A DNA stretch of 64,000 nucleotides from Rufibacter roseolus (GTDB lineage Bacteria; Bacteroidota; Bacteroidia; Cytophagales; Hymenobacteraceae). Location of the stretch: the NCBI RefSeq assembly GCF_017916365.1, contig NZ_JAFMSU010000002.1, positions 62,001 to 126,000 on the forward strand. The letters are read 5' to 3'. Position 1 is the first letter of the stretch, and each line of letters opens with the position of its first letter. A model generated the notes under the pieces. The model ran no database searches. It saw only the letters and a program-made list of their open reading frames with translations, and was not told where the DNA came from. Below are positions 9,344 to 17,646 of the stretch, one piece after another. A program made the translations under genes and the position numbers.

Positions 9344-10417
9344 CTAATTACAGTATGCTTTATAAAACTCCCTCCGCATTTCAACCAGTGTTTGGTTGAT
9401 CCTATCTATATCGGGCTCCTCTGGTAGATTTGAGGCGGCATATAAGTCATCCATTTTGGAAATACGCTCCTCGGCCATGTTAACTAGCTGGGCATATTCA
9501 AATTCACCCGCCCTTATTTTCAACAGGAAATCACGGTTAGAGCGCCGCACCACTATCTGGCCCGCGCGGGCTATCTCTTCGGCCATGTCCAGGAGCCGGA
9601 ATGTGTGCATGAGGTTCTTGGCGTCATAGTTCTTGCCGTGGCTCAGGGTGTTTTGGTAGCGGGCGTCGTTTCGTTTCTCCACCCATTCCCAGTACTCTTT
9701 GTATTCCCTGCAATAGGTGGAGTAGCCCTTTTTGTTGAAAGACATGGTGGCGATTGGGGCCAGTCCTTTAGGGATAGAGCTGAGGGAGACATCATTGGCC
9801 TGATCGCTCTGCACAACTCCTTTGAACCTGCTACCTTCTTGAAAGTAAAGGCCGTACAGCTCCGGCATGTGGGGGATTTTGGCAAGGCCGCACGCTTCTA
9901 GCTCTATGCCCTGTTGCGCCAGGAACTCCTGCAACGGCACGGCTCCCTGTCCCTGCGTTACATAGCAGAAGTCCAGCACAGATTTGCGCTGCGGTTCTAC
10001 CGGATTCACGATCTTCTTATTTAGACCCTTTGCTTTTTTCACCTGCGTGAGCGCATACCCTGCAAAAGTGCTCTGGCAAAGTCTGGAGAGGAATAGCTCT
10101 GGGGTGAGGCGCTTAAACAAGGGGTGAAGGTGCAGAAGACAATCCTCAGGCACGGCCAGTAGCTCCAGCATGTTGGGGTTGTTCTTGGCCAGCAGCTCCA
10201 CAAAACGTTTCAACTCATAATACACAATGTCATTGCTGGAGTTGCTCACTTGGTCTGTTTGCTCCATCCCGTAGAGTTCGTCCTGCGGTAGCACGAACAC
10301 GCCCCGGATGTCGGTATCAGAAGAGTGAGTGGCCAGGCCATAGGCTTTGCTGCCGCTAATGCTTTCCAACAGAAGCAGCTTTCTTTGGTGTAGATCAGGA
10401 ATTGTGAGTGACTTCAT
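9344..10417 (-). CDS. RlaP-like Pol-beta-fold nucleotidyltransferase (RNA-repair associated)
   Basis: A 357-aa protein with a DNA polymerase beta superfamily signature at the N-terminus: GSKAYGLATHSSDTDIRGV (22-40), i.e. GS followed by DxD (D34, D36) metal ligands. The family is known as RNA-ligase-associated PolB-like (RlaP) because it recurs beside RtcB and other RNA repair enzymes. Its proposed role is adding or tailoring nucleotides at damaged ends, inferred from neighbourhood rather than biochemistry. The start overlaps the end of the next gene upstream by 23 nt, so the two nucleotidyltransferases form one operon, ending in the hairpin at 9280-9329. Confidence 0.82.
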   Translation of the reverse strand: MKSLTIPDLHQRKLLLLESISGSKAYGLATHSSDTDIRGVFVLPQDELYGMEQTDQVSNSSNDIVYYELKRFVELLAKNNPNMLELLAVPEDCLLHLHPLFKRLTPELFLSRLCQSTFAGYALTQVKKAKGLNKKIVNPVEPQRKSVLDFCYVTQGQGAVPLQEFLAQQGIELEACGLAKIPHMPELYGLYFQEGSRFKGVVQSDQANDVSLSSIPKGLAPIATMSFNKKGYSTYCREYKEYWEWVEKRNDARYQNTLSHGKNYDAKNLMHTFRLLDMAEEIARAGQIVVRRSNRDFLLKIRAGEFEYAQLVNMAEERISKMDDLYAASNLPEEPDIDRINQTLVEMRREFYKAYCN

Positions 10418-11168
10418 TCAGGATAGTAGTTCTAAACAGTTGATCTAGGGCTTGGGTGGTACCCACGCTTTTGGGTAAAGTGTCTGCCTTACTTTCACAG
10501 TAGCGCAGACTCTGAAGCAGATATCTTTCCAGTTCTTCTTCTTCTTTAGGGTGAAGGTATTGCTCTCCCACCAAGGCCTTAATTTCTAGAAGTTGTTCTA
10601 TCTTTTTAAGCTGCTCCCTGTCCTGCACCAACGGAAGCAAATCCTTGAACTCCATAGGAGGGATAGTGCCGTTCTCCACTATCCATAGACTTGCCAAGGT
10701 GGTGCGGAGCAGGTAAAAGTAACTCTTCAGTTTTACGTCTTGCTCTGGTGCACAGGCCTTGTAGTAATTAAAAGCCATGCTAAGGTAGTGGTGCAGTCCT
10801 GCCATAGGTGAGAAATAGGCCGGAGCCAAGCGCTGGATTTCTTCTAAAAAGCATCCTTGCTGGCCGTACCGAATGGGTGATTGTAGTTTCTCAAACAGGG
10901 CGGCGTTGGATTTCCTGAGTAGACGCAGGGCTTTGCGTACATCCCAACCTACCAGATCCAGTTCCCCTTCCAGGCTGTTGATGGTATCTTTCTGTTCGTC
11001 CAGTGACAGATACCACTCAGGCATATGCTTGTAAATAAACCGCACGTCATAATCGCTGTCGGGCGAAGGGAATCCCCAGGCGCGGCTCCCGCTCTCTACC
11101 GCAAAAAGAATGGTGATGTTATAATCGCTTTCCAGTCCTTTCAGTTTCTGTTGTATTAGTTCTTTCAT
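10395..11168 (-). CDS. Predicted nucleotidyltransferase, COG3541/YcgL-like
   Basis: About 257 aa from the ATG at 11168. A longer frame would need a TTG at 11192 inside a perfect hairpin, so I chose the ATG. The N-terminus carries the Pol-beta-type motif SGSRAWGFPSPDSDYDVRF with GS and DxD residues. The rest is helical and resembles the substrate-binding half of YcgL-like proteins. It is a paralogue in fold, not a close copy, of the downstream RlaP-like protein, with which it overlaps by 23 nt. Function is unproven; context implies work on RNA ends. It starts 1 nt after a 36-nt perfect inverted repeat and is divergent from the WYL regulator. Confidence 0.82.
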   Translation of the reverse strand: MKELIQQKLKGLESDYNITILFAVESGSRAWGFPSPDSDYDVRFIYKHMPEWYLSLDEQKDTINSLEGELDLVGWDVRKALRLLRKSNAALFEKLQSPIRYGQQGCFLEEIQRLAPAYFSPMAGLHHYLSMAFNYYKACAPEQDVKLKSYFYLLRTTLASLWIVENGTIPPMEFKDLLPLVQDREQLKKIEQLLEIKALVGEQYLHPKEEEELERYLLQSLRYCESKADTLPKSVGTTQALDQLFRTTILNEVTHNS

Positions 11169-11204
11169 AGTGTCATTCTTTTGATACCTCAAAAGAATGA
11201 CACT
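11169..11204. promoter_or_regulatory. Perfect 16-bp inverted repeat directly before the start codon
   Basis: AGTGTCATTCTTTTGA, a 4-nt spacer, then its exact reverse complement. On the minus strand the RNA hairpin ends at the base before the ATG at 11168, so it could block ribosome binding; as DNA it could be a second operator in the divergent region. Confidence 0.65.
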
Positions 11205-11205
11205 A

Positions 11206-11226
11206 CTACGCAGTGTTTTTGCGCAG
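11206..11226. promoter_or_regulatory. Candidate operator in the divergent regulator/nucleotidyltransferase region
   Basis: Palindrome with half-sites CTACGCA and TGCGCAG separated by 7 nt. It shares the 15-nt core CGCAGTGTTTTTGCG with the rtcB site at 9239-9259. It overlaps the TTG of the regulator's own predicted promoter, which suits autoregulation. Confidence 0.6.
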
Positions 11227-11248
11227 CAGAAAGTTTTTTCTAACTTTC
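11219..11248 (+). promoter_or_regulatory. Predicted Bacteroidota-type promoter of the WYL regulator
   Basis: TTG at 11219-11221, 19 nt, then TAACTTTC at 11241-11248. This is one base from the Bacteroidota TTG-N19-TAnnTTTG consensus and lies 16 nt before the ATG. Confidence 0.4.
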
Positions 11249-11264
11249 TTTCAAATACCAGCTC

Positions 11265-13004
11265 ATGCCCGTTAACCGCAACGCCCTTATCCGGTTCAGA
11301 ACTATTGATAACTGCCTTAGAAACCGCTACCGTACCTGGACCCTTGAAGACCTGATTGAAGCTTGTTCTGAGGCTTTGTATGAGTACGAGGGAATAGACA
11401 AAGGTGTGAGTCGGCGCTCGGTACAGATGGATTTGCAGCTCATGCGCAGTGACAAGCTGGGATATAACGCACCCATTGTGGTGGTGGACAAGAAGTACTA
11501 CACTTATGAAGACCCCGAGTACTCCATCACCAACATCCCGCTCACAGATCAGGATCTAGGCAAATTGACCGAGGTGGTGGAGATCCTGCGGCAATTCAAG
11601 GGCTTTACGCACTTCAATGAGTTGAACGGGATGGTGCAGAAACTGGAGGACCGCATCCATACCGCCAAAACAAAGCAGGCCCCCATCATTGACCTGGAGA
11701 AAAATGAACACCTGAAAGGCCTGGAGCACATAGACGTGCTTTATCAGGCCATTCTGAGGAAAAAGGCCATTACGCTCTCTTACCAATCTTTCAGGGCGCG
11801 GGAGGCGAGCTCGTTTAATTTCCATCCTTATTTCCTGAAGGAGTTCAGAAACCGGTGGTTCCTGATCGGTATCAAGAAGGCTAGCCAACCTGTGCTCACG
11901 TTGGCCTTGGACAGAATTATCACTGTGGAAGAGGCTATGGTGCCTTATCTGGATAATTCGTCAATTAATGTAGAGTCGTTCTTTAAGGATGTAATTGGCG
12001 TGACGGTGAATGTAAATGAACCTCCCCAGACGGTGGAGCTTTATGTGAATGCAGACAATGCTCCTTATGTGCTCACCAAGCCCCTGCACCATTCACAGAA
12101 AATGCTGGAGCGCACCGGCAACGGTGTCATCATTCAGCTGGAGGTGCAGTTGAACTTTGAACTGGAACGCGAGATACTTGGCTTCGGGGACTGCATCAAG
12201 GTGCTGAAACCTGAGCGTTTGAAGCGCAGGATTCAGGAAAAGATGAAAAACGCGGCGGAGCTTTATGAAAAAGAGTTGCGCTTGATTGAGCTAGAGTCAA
12301 GCAAGAAAAAACTACTTCGCACGGGTACTGCCATCTTGGATGGCATGTACACCCAGAAGGAGGTAGGTAAGATGCTGTCTATCATAAACCGAGCTACAGA
12401 CGACTCTAATCGTTTTCAAGGAACAGAAGACCTTTTCTCAATCCGAAACCTGTTGCAGGAAATCCCCAACCTGAAGTCTGTGCTCTTTAATCAAAACCTA
12501 AGATCCTTGGTGAATGAGGGGTTTGGAGAGGATTACTTTTTGACAAAAGCCATCTACTTTGACAAACCCCCTAAATCAAACTGGTATGTGACCTGGCACC
12601 AGGACGTGCCCATCAATGTGAAAAAAAAAGTGGATACAGATGGTTTCCGGGGCTGGACCAACAAGGCCGGATTGATCAGTGTAATCCCGCCTTTGGATTA
12701 TTTGCATAAAGCTATTACCGTACGTGTGCACCTGGATGACACCGACGAGAAGAATGGAGCTTTGCGCGTGATACCCAAAACCCATTTCACTGCCCTGTCT
12801 CATGAAGAAATCAGCAATTTGCGTGAGACTACAGAAAGTAAGTGCTGCAAAGTTCTGAAGGGAGGCGTGCACCTGATGAAACCACTCACCTTGCATTCCT
12901 CCTCCAAAACAGTGAATGAAAAGCACCGCCGGGTCATCCACCTGGAGTTCAACTGCCTTGACTTGCCGGAAGGATTAGAGTGGTTGGAGCGGGAGGATAT
13001 CTAA
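11265..13004 (+). CDS. WYL-domain transcriptional regulator fused to a PhyH-type Fe(II)/2-oxoglutarate dioxygenase
   Basis: A 579-aa fusion. Residues 1-75 resemble a DeoR-like winged HTH, about 155-235 the WYL domain (ligand or nucleic-acid sensing), and about 255-330 the WCX extension; ordinary WYL repressors end near there. Residues 350-579 then match the phytanoyl-CoA dioxygenase fold: HQD (445-447) gives the HxD iron ligands, GALRVIPKTH (498-507) is a typical strand, H544 is the probable distal iron ligand and R555/R556 would bind 2-oxoglutarate. The frame is continuous with no internal stop. It is divergent from the nucleotidyltransferase operon and probably controls the RNA-repair genes. 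What the oxygenase acts on (RNA, nucleotide, the regulator itself) cannot be read from the sequence. Confidence 0.85.
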   Translation: MPVNRNALIRFRTIDNCLRNRYRTWTLEDLIEACSEALYEYEGIDKGVSRRSVQMDLQLMRSDKLGYNAPIVVVDKKYYTYEDPEYSITNIPLTDQDLGKLTEVVEILRQFKGFTHFNELNGMVQKLEDRIHTAKTKQAPIIDLEKNEHLKGLEHIDVLYQAILRKKAITLSYQSFRAREASSFNFHPYFLKEFRNRWFLIGIKKASQPVLTLALDRIITVEEAMVPYLDNSSINVESFFKDVIGVTVNVNEPPQTVELYVNADNAPYVLTKPLHHSQKMLERTGNGVIIQLEVQLNFELEREILGFGDCIKVLKPERLKRRIQEKMKNAAELYEKELRLIELESSKKKLLRTGTAILDGMYTQKEVGKMLSIINRATDDSNRFQGTEDLFSIRNLLQEIPNLKSVLFNQNLRSLVNEGFGEDYFLTKAIYFDKPPKSNWYVTWHQDVPINVKKKVDTDGFRGWTNKAGLISVIPPLDYLHKAITVRVHLDDTDEKNGALRVIPKTHFTALSHEEISNLRETTESKCCKVLKGGVHLMKPLTLHSSSKTVNEKHRRVIHLEFNCLDLPEGLEWLEREDI

Positions 13005-13180
13005 ATGAAAAGTTGCTTCATTAGAAAATTAACATGGCATAAATTCTATGCTATGTGACGAACATCATTTTGTTATTTCTTTTTTACCTCTCTGCTGCGC
13101 TATCTGCGAGTTGATAAGCGGGGCGGAGAAGCTTGCTAAGACGCATGGCTGAAGTACTGACGGTTGGCAGAGGAGGGGGC

Positions 13181-13444
13181 CTACGTCCTTGAACAGAAGG
13201 ATGTAAATGCCACTATTTTGGCATCAGGTTCCCTGTCCATTTTCACATCCTGATGCTCAAAATACAATTGTAGTACCCATATAAGCCCCAATGACATCAG
13301 CACTGCAACAACTGCAAGGATCACCGTCACCTTCAACCTGACCGGCGTGGGAAATCCTTGACGAATCATCCAGCAGTACATGAAGAAAAGGAACGCAACA
13401 GAGGTAATGGTAAGAAAGGAAAGAAGGAAAGTATCTGAGACCAT
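13181..13444 (-). CDS. Small hypothetical membrane protein
   Basis: 87 aa with two predicted membrane helices (about residues 8-27 and 37-60) and a charged tail. The family is not recognised. It lies on the minus strand downstream of another small membrane ORF. The last residues (FCSRT) may not be native, because the stop could be displaced. Codon use is not distinctive. Confidence 0.4.
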   Translation of the reverse strand: MVSDTFLLSFLTITSVAFLFFMYCWMIRQGFPTPVRLKVTVILAVVAVLMSLGLIWVLQLYFEHQDVKMDREPDAKIVAFTSFCSRT

Positions 13445-13478
13445 AACATCAATTAAGCATCTGGTATAATCAGATTTC

Positions 13479-13760
13479 TCAACATAGGAATCCCATACTG
13501 GAAAGGACTATTACCAACAAAAGAAGATTTCTGTCACCAGTCGCATTCCTCCCACTTATTTTCAGCTTACGATAAGGGAAGAACAAGATAATAGGGGAGA
13601 TGAACAAGGCGATGAATACTAGCATGGGAAAAAATTGAGGCTTAAGTGCCCACCAGAGATTATATAAAGCCACCAGGCGGCCAGGGATTCGATTACCACT
13701 AATATCAGGTATACACCAACATCGGCAGAAAACCACTCGGATTATGCAAGCTGAAGGCAA
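13479..13760 (-). pseudogene. Small membrane protein, possibly frameshifted
   Basis: The 93-aa frame opens with TTG and a Cys-rich stretch (residues 5-16) unlike the rest. From about residue 30 it reads as a membrane protein (NLWWALKPQFF, then a helix). In another minus-strand frame the upstream bases translate to plausible membrane-like peptides (VIIAFSLHNPSG, YLVVIESLAAWWLY), interrupted by a stop. This suggests a gene broken by indels, though a genuine small hypothetical protein is possible. Confidence 0.3.
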
Positions 13761-13784
13761 TAATAACCCAGTGTCTATGAAATC

Positions 13785-14498
13785 TTATCTGCCAGTTTCC
13801 TGGTCTTTGACAACCTGGTACCTGATCCACAGGAAATCATCATAGATGCGGTCCACGGACTTGATCTTGAACTGCGTGGCTTTACGGTTTTCATAGCCTT
13901 CGGCTGCCTCAAACACCGTGGGAGAGCCAATGGTACCGTCGGCGACGGGGGCCAGCACCAGACTGAACTCGTCTATCAGGCCGGCTTTCAAAAAAGAACC
14001 GTTCACGTGACCACCTCCGTCAATGCGCACTGTCTTCATGCCAAACAGGCTGGCGAGTTTTCTGAGCACTAGGTCAAGGTCCAACTCCTCTTTCCCGCCG
14101 AAGATGTACGACACATTCTTGCTTCTGAGGTGCGCCAGGTAACCAGAAGGTACTCGTTCAGTCAGGACCTCAATCACGTGCTCGGTAGAGACCATGTTGG
14201 TGTCCCAAAAACATTTTCCGGATGGATCAATGACTACTGCATAGGTTTTGGATTCCTGCTCTGGTACAAAGTCTTCTTTCGGGATGAAATCATGATCCCC
14301 CTCTAAGGAATAGGTTTTCTTGCTCGAAAATTCCTGCATAGTTACCCGGCCCACTAACCAAGCATCTGCCTCAATTTTCTCGGCGGTTTCTTCAAAGTAC
14401 TTATGGTGGTCTTTAAATCCCCAGATATTTTGTTTGATCCGGCCATCCACAGAACCAAGCATGTGGCAAATGACATAGGGCTTCTTGGTATCTAACAT
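13785..14498 (-). CDS. RibD C-terminal/dihydrofolate reductase family protein
   Basis: 237 aa with the RibD_C/DHFR-like pattern: an N-terminal CHMLGSVDGRI strand-loop, DAWLVGRVTMQEF in the position of the nucleotide-contacting region, and a Gly-rich segment with a central VRIDGGGHVNGSFLKAGLIDEF, typical of the NADPH-binding half. It probably reduces a pyrimidine- or pterin-like substrate using NADPH. Standalone copies are common in Bacteroidota and their substrates are mostly unknown. It stands alone, with an AT-rich gap upstream. Confidence 0.8.
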   Translation of the reverse strand: MLDTKKPYVICHMLGSVDGRIKQNIWGFKDHHKYFEETAEKIEADAWLVGRVTMQEFSSKKTYSLEGDHDFIPKEDFVPEQESKTYAVVIDPSGKCFWDTNMVSTEHVIEVLTERVPSGYLAHLRSKNVSYIFGGKEELDLDLVLRKLASLFGMKTVRIDGGGHVNGSFLKAGLIDEFSLVLAPVADGTIGSPTVFEAAEGYENRKATQFKIKSVDRIYDDFLWIRYQVVKDQETGR

Positions 14499-14606
14499 TT
14501 ACGTTTTTGCTTTAAAATTTTAAAACTAAGCTATAAATCCATTTAAAGTGATTTAATGCTTTATGGAAGTAAGGACATAATTCACCTTTCTTTCTGCCAA
14601 GCAAAG

Positions 14607-15029
14607 TTAGCGGTGAAGGAGTTGTAGTGTTTTCTCGTCTTGTTTGCCGTGGAAGAATTTCTGCAAAACTTCTCTGAACACAGGGTTTGTATCTGGTAAT
14701 GCGGCGAACAAGGTCATGGAAGATTTGAGTTTCAGGTCATCGGGGCTTCCGAAAATGCGGTGGGCATTGTTCTCTTCCAGTTTCAGAAGTGCCTCACAAA
14801 TCTGCACGAGCCGGCTGCCTAAAACAGGGTGCTTTAGATATGCCTCGGCTTCCTTCAGGTCTTTGATGCCGTAAAAGTTAGATGTCTCGCTAAAACCCAG
14901 CCCCCGGATCTGCGGAAAGATATACCACATCCAGTGGCTTTGTTTTCTTCCTTTTCTTATTTCAGAAAGTGCCACTTCATAGTCTTCTTCCTGAGCGCTC
15001 AGGAATCTTTGTAAGCCGTTCTCTTTCAT
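14607..15029 (-). CDS. DUF1810 family protein
   Basis: 140 aa matching DUF1810: LQRFLSAQEEDYEVALSEI at the start, HWMWYIFPQIRGLG in the centre and DDLKLKSSMTLFA near the end are family hallmarks. Length is normal. The function of the family is not established. It lies alone, with a 257-nt upstream region that holds the shared hairpin at 15187-15224. Confidence 0.82.
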   Translation of the reverse strand: MKENGLQRFLSAQEEDYEVALSEIRKGRKQSHWMWYIFPQIRGLGFSETSNFYGIKDLKEAEAYLKHPVLGSRLVQICEALLKLEENNAHRIFGSPDDLKLKSSMTLFAALPDTNPVFREVLQKFFHGKQDEKTLQLLHR

Positions 15030-15186
15030 GGAGTGGTATAAAAAATATTTATCCAGATGTATACGGCAGATTCTCCTCAGAATGATGAATCTATTTTAAA
15101 TGGGTCAGTTGATATTGGCTTTAAACATTGTCCCTTGAAGTACCCTTGAAAACAAGAAAGCATTGGACAACTATTCACTTAAAAGC

Positions 15187-15224
15187 AAAAGGTCGGGGCC
15201 AGTAATTACCGGCCCCGACCTTTT
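15187..15224. terminator. Strong hairpin terminator
   Basis: AAAAGGTCGGGGCC and GGCCCCGACCTTTT pair perfectly around a 10-nt loop, with A-tract and T-tract flanks. It lies downstream of the minus-strand alpha/beta hydrolase gene that ends at 15319. Confidence 0.8.
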
Positions 15225-15318
15225 AAAATATTTCTCTATTTATCAATTACAAGCTGCCGGTATGATTTAGGCTTGTTGGAAAGCAATCTAAAAATGCTTT
15301 CAAGAATTTACCTAATTA

Positions 15319-16158
15319 CTATGCAGCGGTGATAAAGGAGATCAGGTCTTGGTTCAGCTTCTCTTTGTGGGTGTAGAACAGCCCATGGGGTGCGTCCTCA
15401 TACACCAGGTACCGGCTGCCGGAAATCATGGCAGCGGTGCGGTCGCTGCTGGCTTTGATAGGAACGGTCTGGTCAGCGTCGCCGTGGATGATCAGGGTCG
15501 GCACCCGGATGGCCTGCACGTCAGCCCGGAAGTCCGTCTGGGCGAAGGCGATGGCGCACTGCTGCGTGGCCCGGGGAGAGGCAACGGAGGCCAGCATGCG
15601 GTAGTAATCCAACAGGGGGGCGCTTACCGGGTGGTTCATCAGGCTCACTCCGAAGAACTTCTTGCCGAAATCATCCAGGAACCCGATCCGGTCCTCCTTG
15701 AGGTTGGCCATGATCTCCTCAAACACGCTCTGGTCTACCCCCTCGGGGTTGTTGGATGTCTTGGCCAGGAAAGGAGGGACAGCGCTGACCAGCACTAGTT
15801 TGGAGACCCGCTCGCTGCCATACCGACTCAGGTACCGCACGGCCTCTCCGCCGCCCATGGAAAAGCCCACCAAAACGGCGTCGCGCAAGTCCAGGTGATC
15901 CATGATGTCTCTCAGGTCCTCGGTGAGGGAGTCGTAGTCGTAGCCCTGCCACGGTTTGGCGGAATGTCCGAAGCCCCGCCGATCATAGGCGATGACCCGC
16001 AGCCCGGCACTGACGAGGTCATCCACCTGATACTCCCACATCTCCTTGCTGAGGGGCCAGCCGTGGATCAGCACCACGGGACGCCCCGCGCCGTAGTCGG
16101 TGTAGGAGAGTTGTAGCTCCTCTCCAGTGGTCGCATCCTGCTTAACAATGAATTTCAT
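15319..16158 (-). CDS. Alpha/beta hydrolase (non-heme chloroperoxidase/esterase type)
   Basis: I place the start at the ATG at 16158 (MKFIVKQ), giving 279 aa; an in-frame upstream start at 16203 adds residues with no family character. The protein has an oxyanion HGWPLS, the nucleophile elbow GFSMGGGEA, an acid in HGDADQTVP and the catalytic His in DAPHGLFYTH. This matches the cofactor-free haloperoxidase/esterase branch of the fold. It probably hydrolyses a small ester in the cytoplasm. It is a single gene ending at the terminator 15187-15224. Confidence 0.85.
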   Translation of the reverse strand: MKFIVKQDATTGEELQLSYTDYGAGRPVVLIHGWPLSKEMWEYQVDDLVSAGLRVIAYDRRGFGHSAKPWQGYDYDSLTEDLRDIMDHLDLRDAVLVGFSMGGGEAVRYLSRYGSERVSKLVLVSAVPPFLAKTSNNPEGVDQSVFEEIMANLKEDRIGFLDDFGKKFFGVSLMNHPVSAPLLDYYRMLASVASPRATQQCAIAFAQTDFRADVQAIRVPTLIIHGDADQTVPIKASSDRTAAMISGSRYLVYEDAPHGLFYTHKEKLNQDLISFITAA

Positions 16159-16689
16159 AGGTTTTATAAGGTTGGTGGTTGGGGATATAAGTAGGTACAG
16201 CAATCCCCCGGCTTTTGTTTGAAACGTACAGGCTTTTCACCCAGGAAAGGAGGTAGTCTGCCGCCTCAGTACCCACCTCCGGTTGGGTTAGAAACCAAGG
16301 CCCTGTCATTCTCTAATCCCCGAAGACATGGAGATACCTCAGGCAACAGTTTGGGTATATAAAAAGGGGCTGACAGAAAAAAGGATAGTTGCCTTGTCGG
16401 TAAAAAGCTTCCAACTATGTATAAGGTTAACGAGTAAAACTGCTCATTTTCAAGTCTGATCTCGTTTACTTCTCTTAAAAACAGGAACTTGGGTTCAATT
16501 CATCAGGTACAGAATTACTGTAAAAAGCCCCTGAAATTGATTTCGCCTAATCAACGGTTTTTCGCTCAAAACGAAATGAATTTCGTTTTCTACCCCAAAA
16601 AACAGCCTGTTAAGCCGCTTTTTTGTCCTGGCATAGTACTTGGCAACTGTATAGCAACAGTATTCAGCTATTCAGTTAAACCTAACATT
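16159..16689. other. Intergenic region before the seven-gene cluster
   Basis: No convincing gene in these 531 bases. An in-frame extension of the next gene back to 16489 translates to a sequence unlike its paralogue, so I treat it as leader. The last 120 bases are AT-rich and contain a sigma54-like element at 16629-16644, so this is probably the cluster's promoter region. Confidence 0.5.
16629..16644 (+). promoter_or_regulatory. Sigma54-like -24/-12 element
   Basis: TGGCATAGTACTTGGC resembles the sigma54 consensus TGGCAC-N5-TTGC with a G for C in the -12 box. It would start transcription about 35 nt before the ATG at 16690. A sigma54-type activator is encoded at the far end of the same cluster (25225), which makes the match more interesting, but it is a single imperfect site. 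Confidence 0.3.
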
Positions 16690-17580
16690 ATGCATGACAT
16701 CGATCGCACTTTAAGAGAACAAGAGTTTGGAAATGAACTTGAGTTCGGCCAGGAGTTCGGAAACGAGTTTGGGCAAGAAGCTGGCTATGAATTTGGACAG
16801 GAAACAGGCTATGAATTTGGGAATGAATTCATACAAGAGCTAAGCCCAGAGTTTAGCCCTGAAATGGAATATGAATACCAGGGAGAAATACAGGGAAACC
16901 TGGAAATGGAACTGACCAATGAACTGCTGGCGGTAACGAACGAGCAGGAGTTAAATCAGTTTGTAGGGAAACTGATGGGCAAAGTAGCGAAAGCGGCTTC
17001 GGGCTTTGTTCAGTCCCCTACCGGACAAAGTGTAGGCCGTTTCCTGGTTAATTTTGGAAAAAGCACGCTTCCACAGTTGGCATCTAACCTGGGTGGTCAG
17101 GCCGGGAGTGCTTTAGGGGCAAGGGCCGGCCAAGCAATTACCAACCGTTTAGGGAATGGGGCTATTGGCCAGGCGGTAAGCGGCGGTTTGAGACAAGGAG
17201 GCGCTTACCTGGGAAAACAAGGTGGTGCCTGGCTGGGAAGTAAAGCCGGTACTTTGCTAGCGTCTACAGCCCAACGGGTCTTTAACCTTGAACTGGAAAG
17301 CCTAAGCCCTGAAGAGGGTGAATACGAAATTGCGCGTTCGTTTGTACAGTTTGCCTCAGAGGTAGCCAAAAGAGCCAATGCTGCCATCAAAAACAACCCC
17401 TCTATTGATTTACCTACCCTCTCCCAAAATATCATTCCGCAGGTAGCGCAGCAATATGCGCCGGGTCTTCTCCGCATCAAATACAAGGGAGTGAATGGAA
17501 TGAACACCTTGATTGGCCAACGCCGCAAAGGCACCTGGGTAAGAAGAGGCCGGTCCATTATTCTTTATGAATTCCAGTAA
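16690..17580 (+). CDS. Unrecognised protein with acidic aromatic/Gly repeats and Gly-zipper core (paralogue 1)
   Basis: I chose the ATG at 16690 (296 aa) because the paralogue next door starts at the matching place (MHD.../MYD...). Residues about 10-60 are short degenerate repeats of the form E-F/Y-G-N/Q-E. Then comes a helical ELTNELLAVTNEQELNQFVG segment, a long Gly/Ala-rich stretch with GxxxG spacing (about 130-200), the motif LELESLSPEEGEYEIARSFV, and a basic tail ending WVRRGRSIILYEFQ. No signal peptide or enzyme motif is seen. The architecture suggests an assembled or membrane-interacting structural or substrate protein rather than an enzyme. It is the first gene of the cluster, 66 nt before its paralogue. 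Confidence 0.75.
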   Translation: MHDIDRTLREQEFGNELEFGQEFGNEFGQEAGYEFGQETGYEFGNEFIQELSPEFSPEMEYEYQGEIQGNLEMELTNELLAVTNEQELNQFVGKLMGKVAKAASGFVQSPTGQSVGRFLVNFGKSTLPQLASNLGGQAGSALGARAGQAITNRLGNGAIGQAVSGGLRQGGAYLGKQGGAWLGSKAGTLLASTAQRVFNLELESLSPEEGEYEIARSFVQFASEVAKRANAAIKNNPSIDLPTLSQNIIPQVAQQYAPGLLRIKYKGVNGMNTLIGQRRKGTWVRRGRSIILYEFQ

Positions 17581-17646
17581 ACCAAGCCGTTGGATTGGGG
17601 CAAACCTGCTGAAAAATAAATCCCTAAATACTAAAACTCAATTATC

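Noticed and set aside
16489..16689. Upstream extension of the first repeat-protein gene
   Set aside because: The paralogue starts at the position matching 16690, and the extension has no similar sequence.
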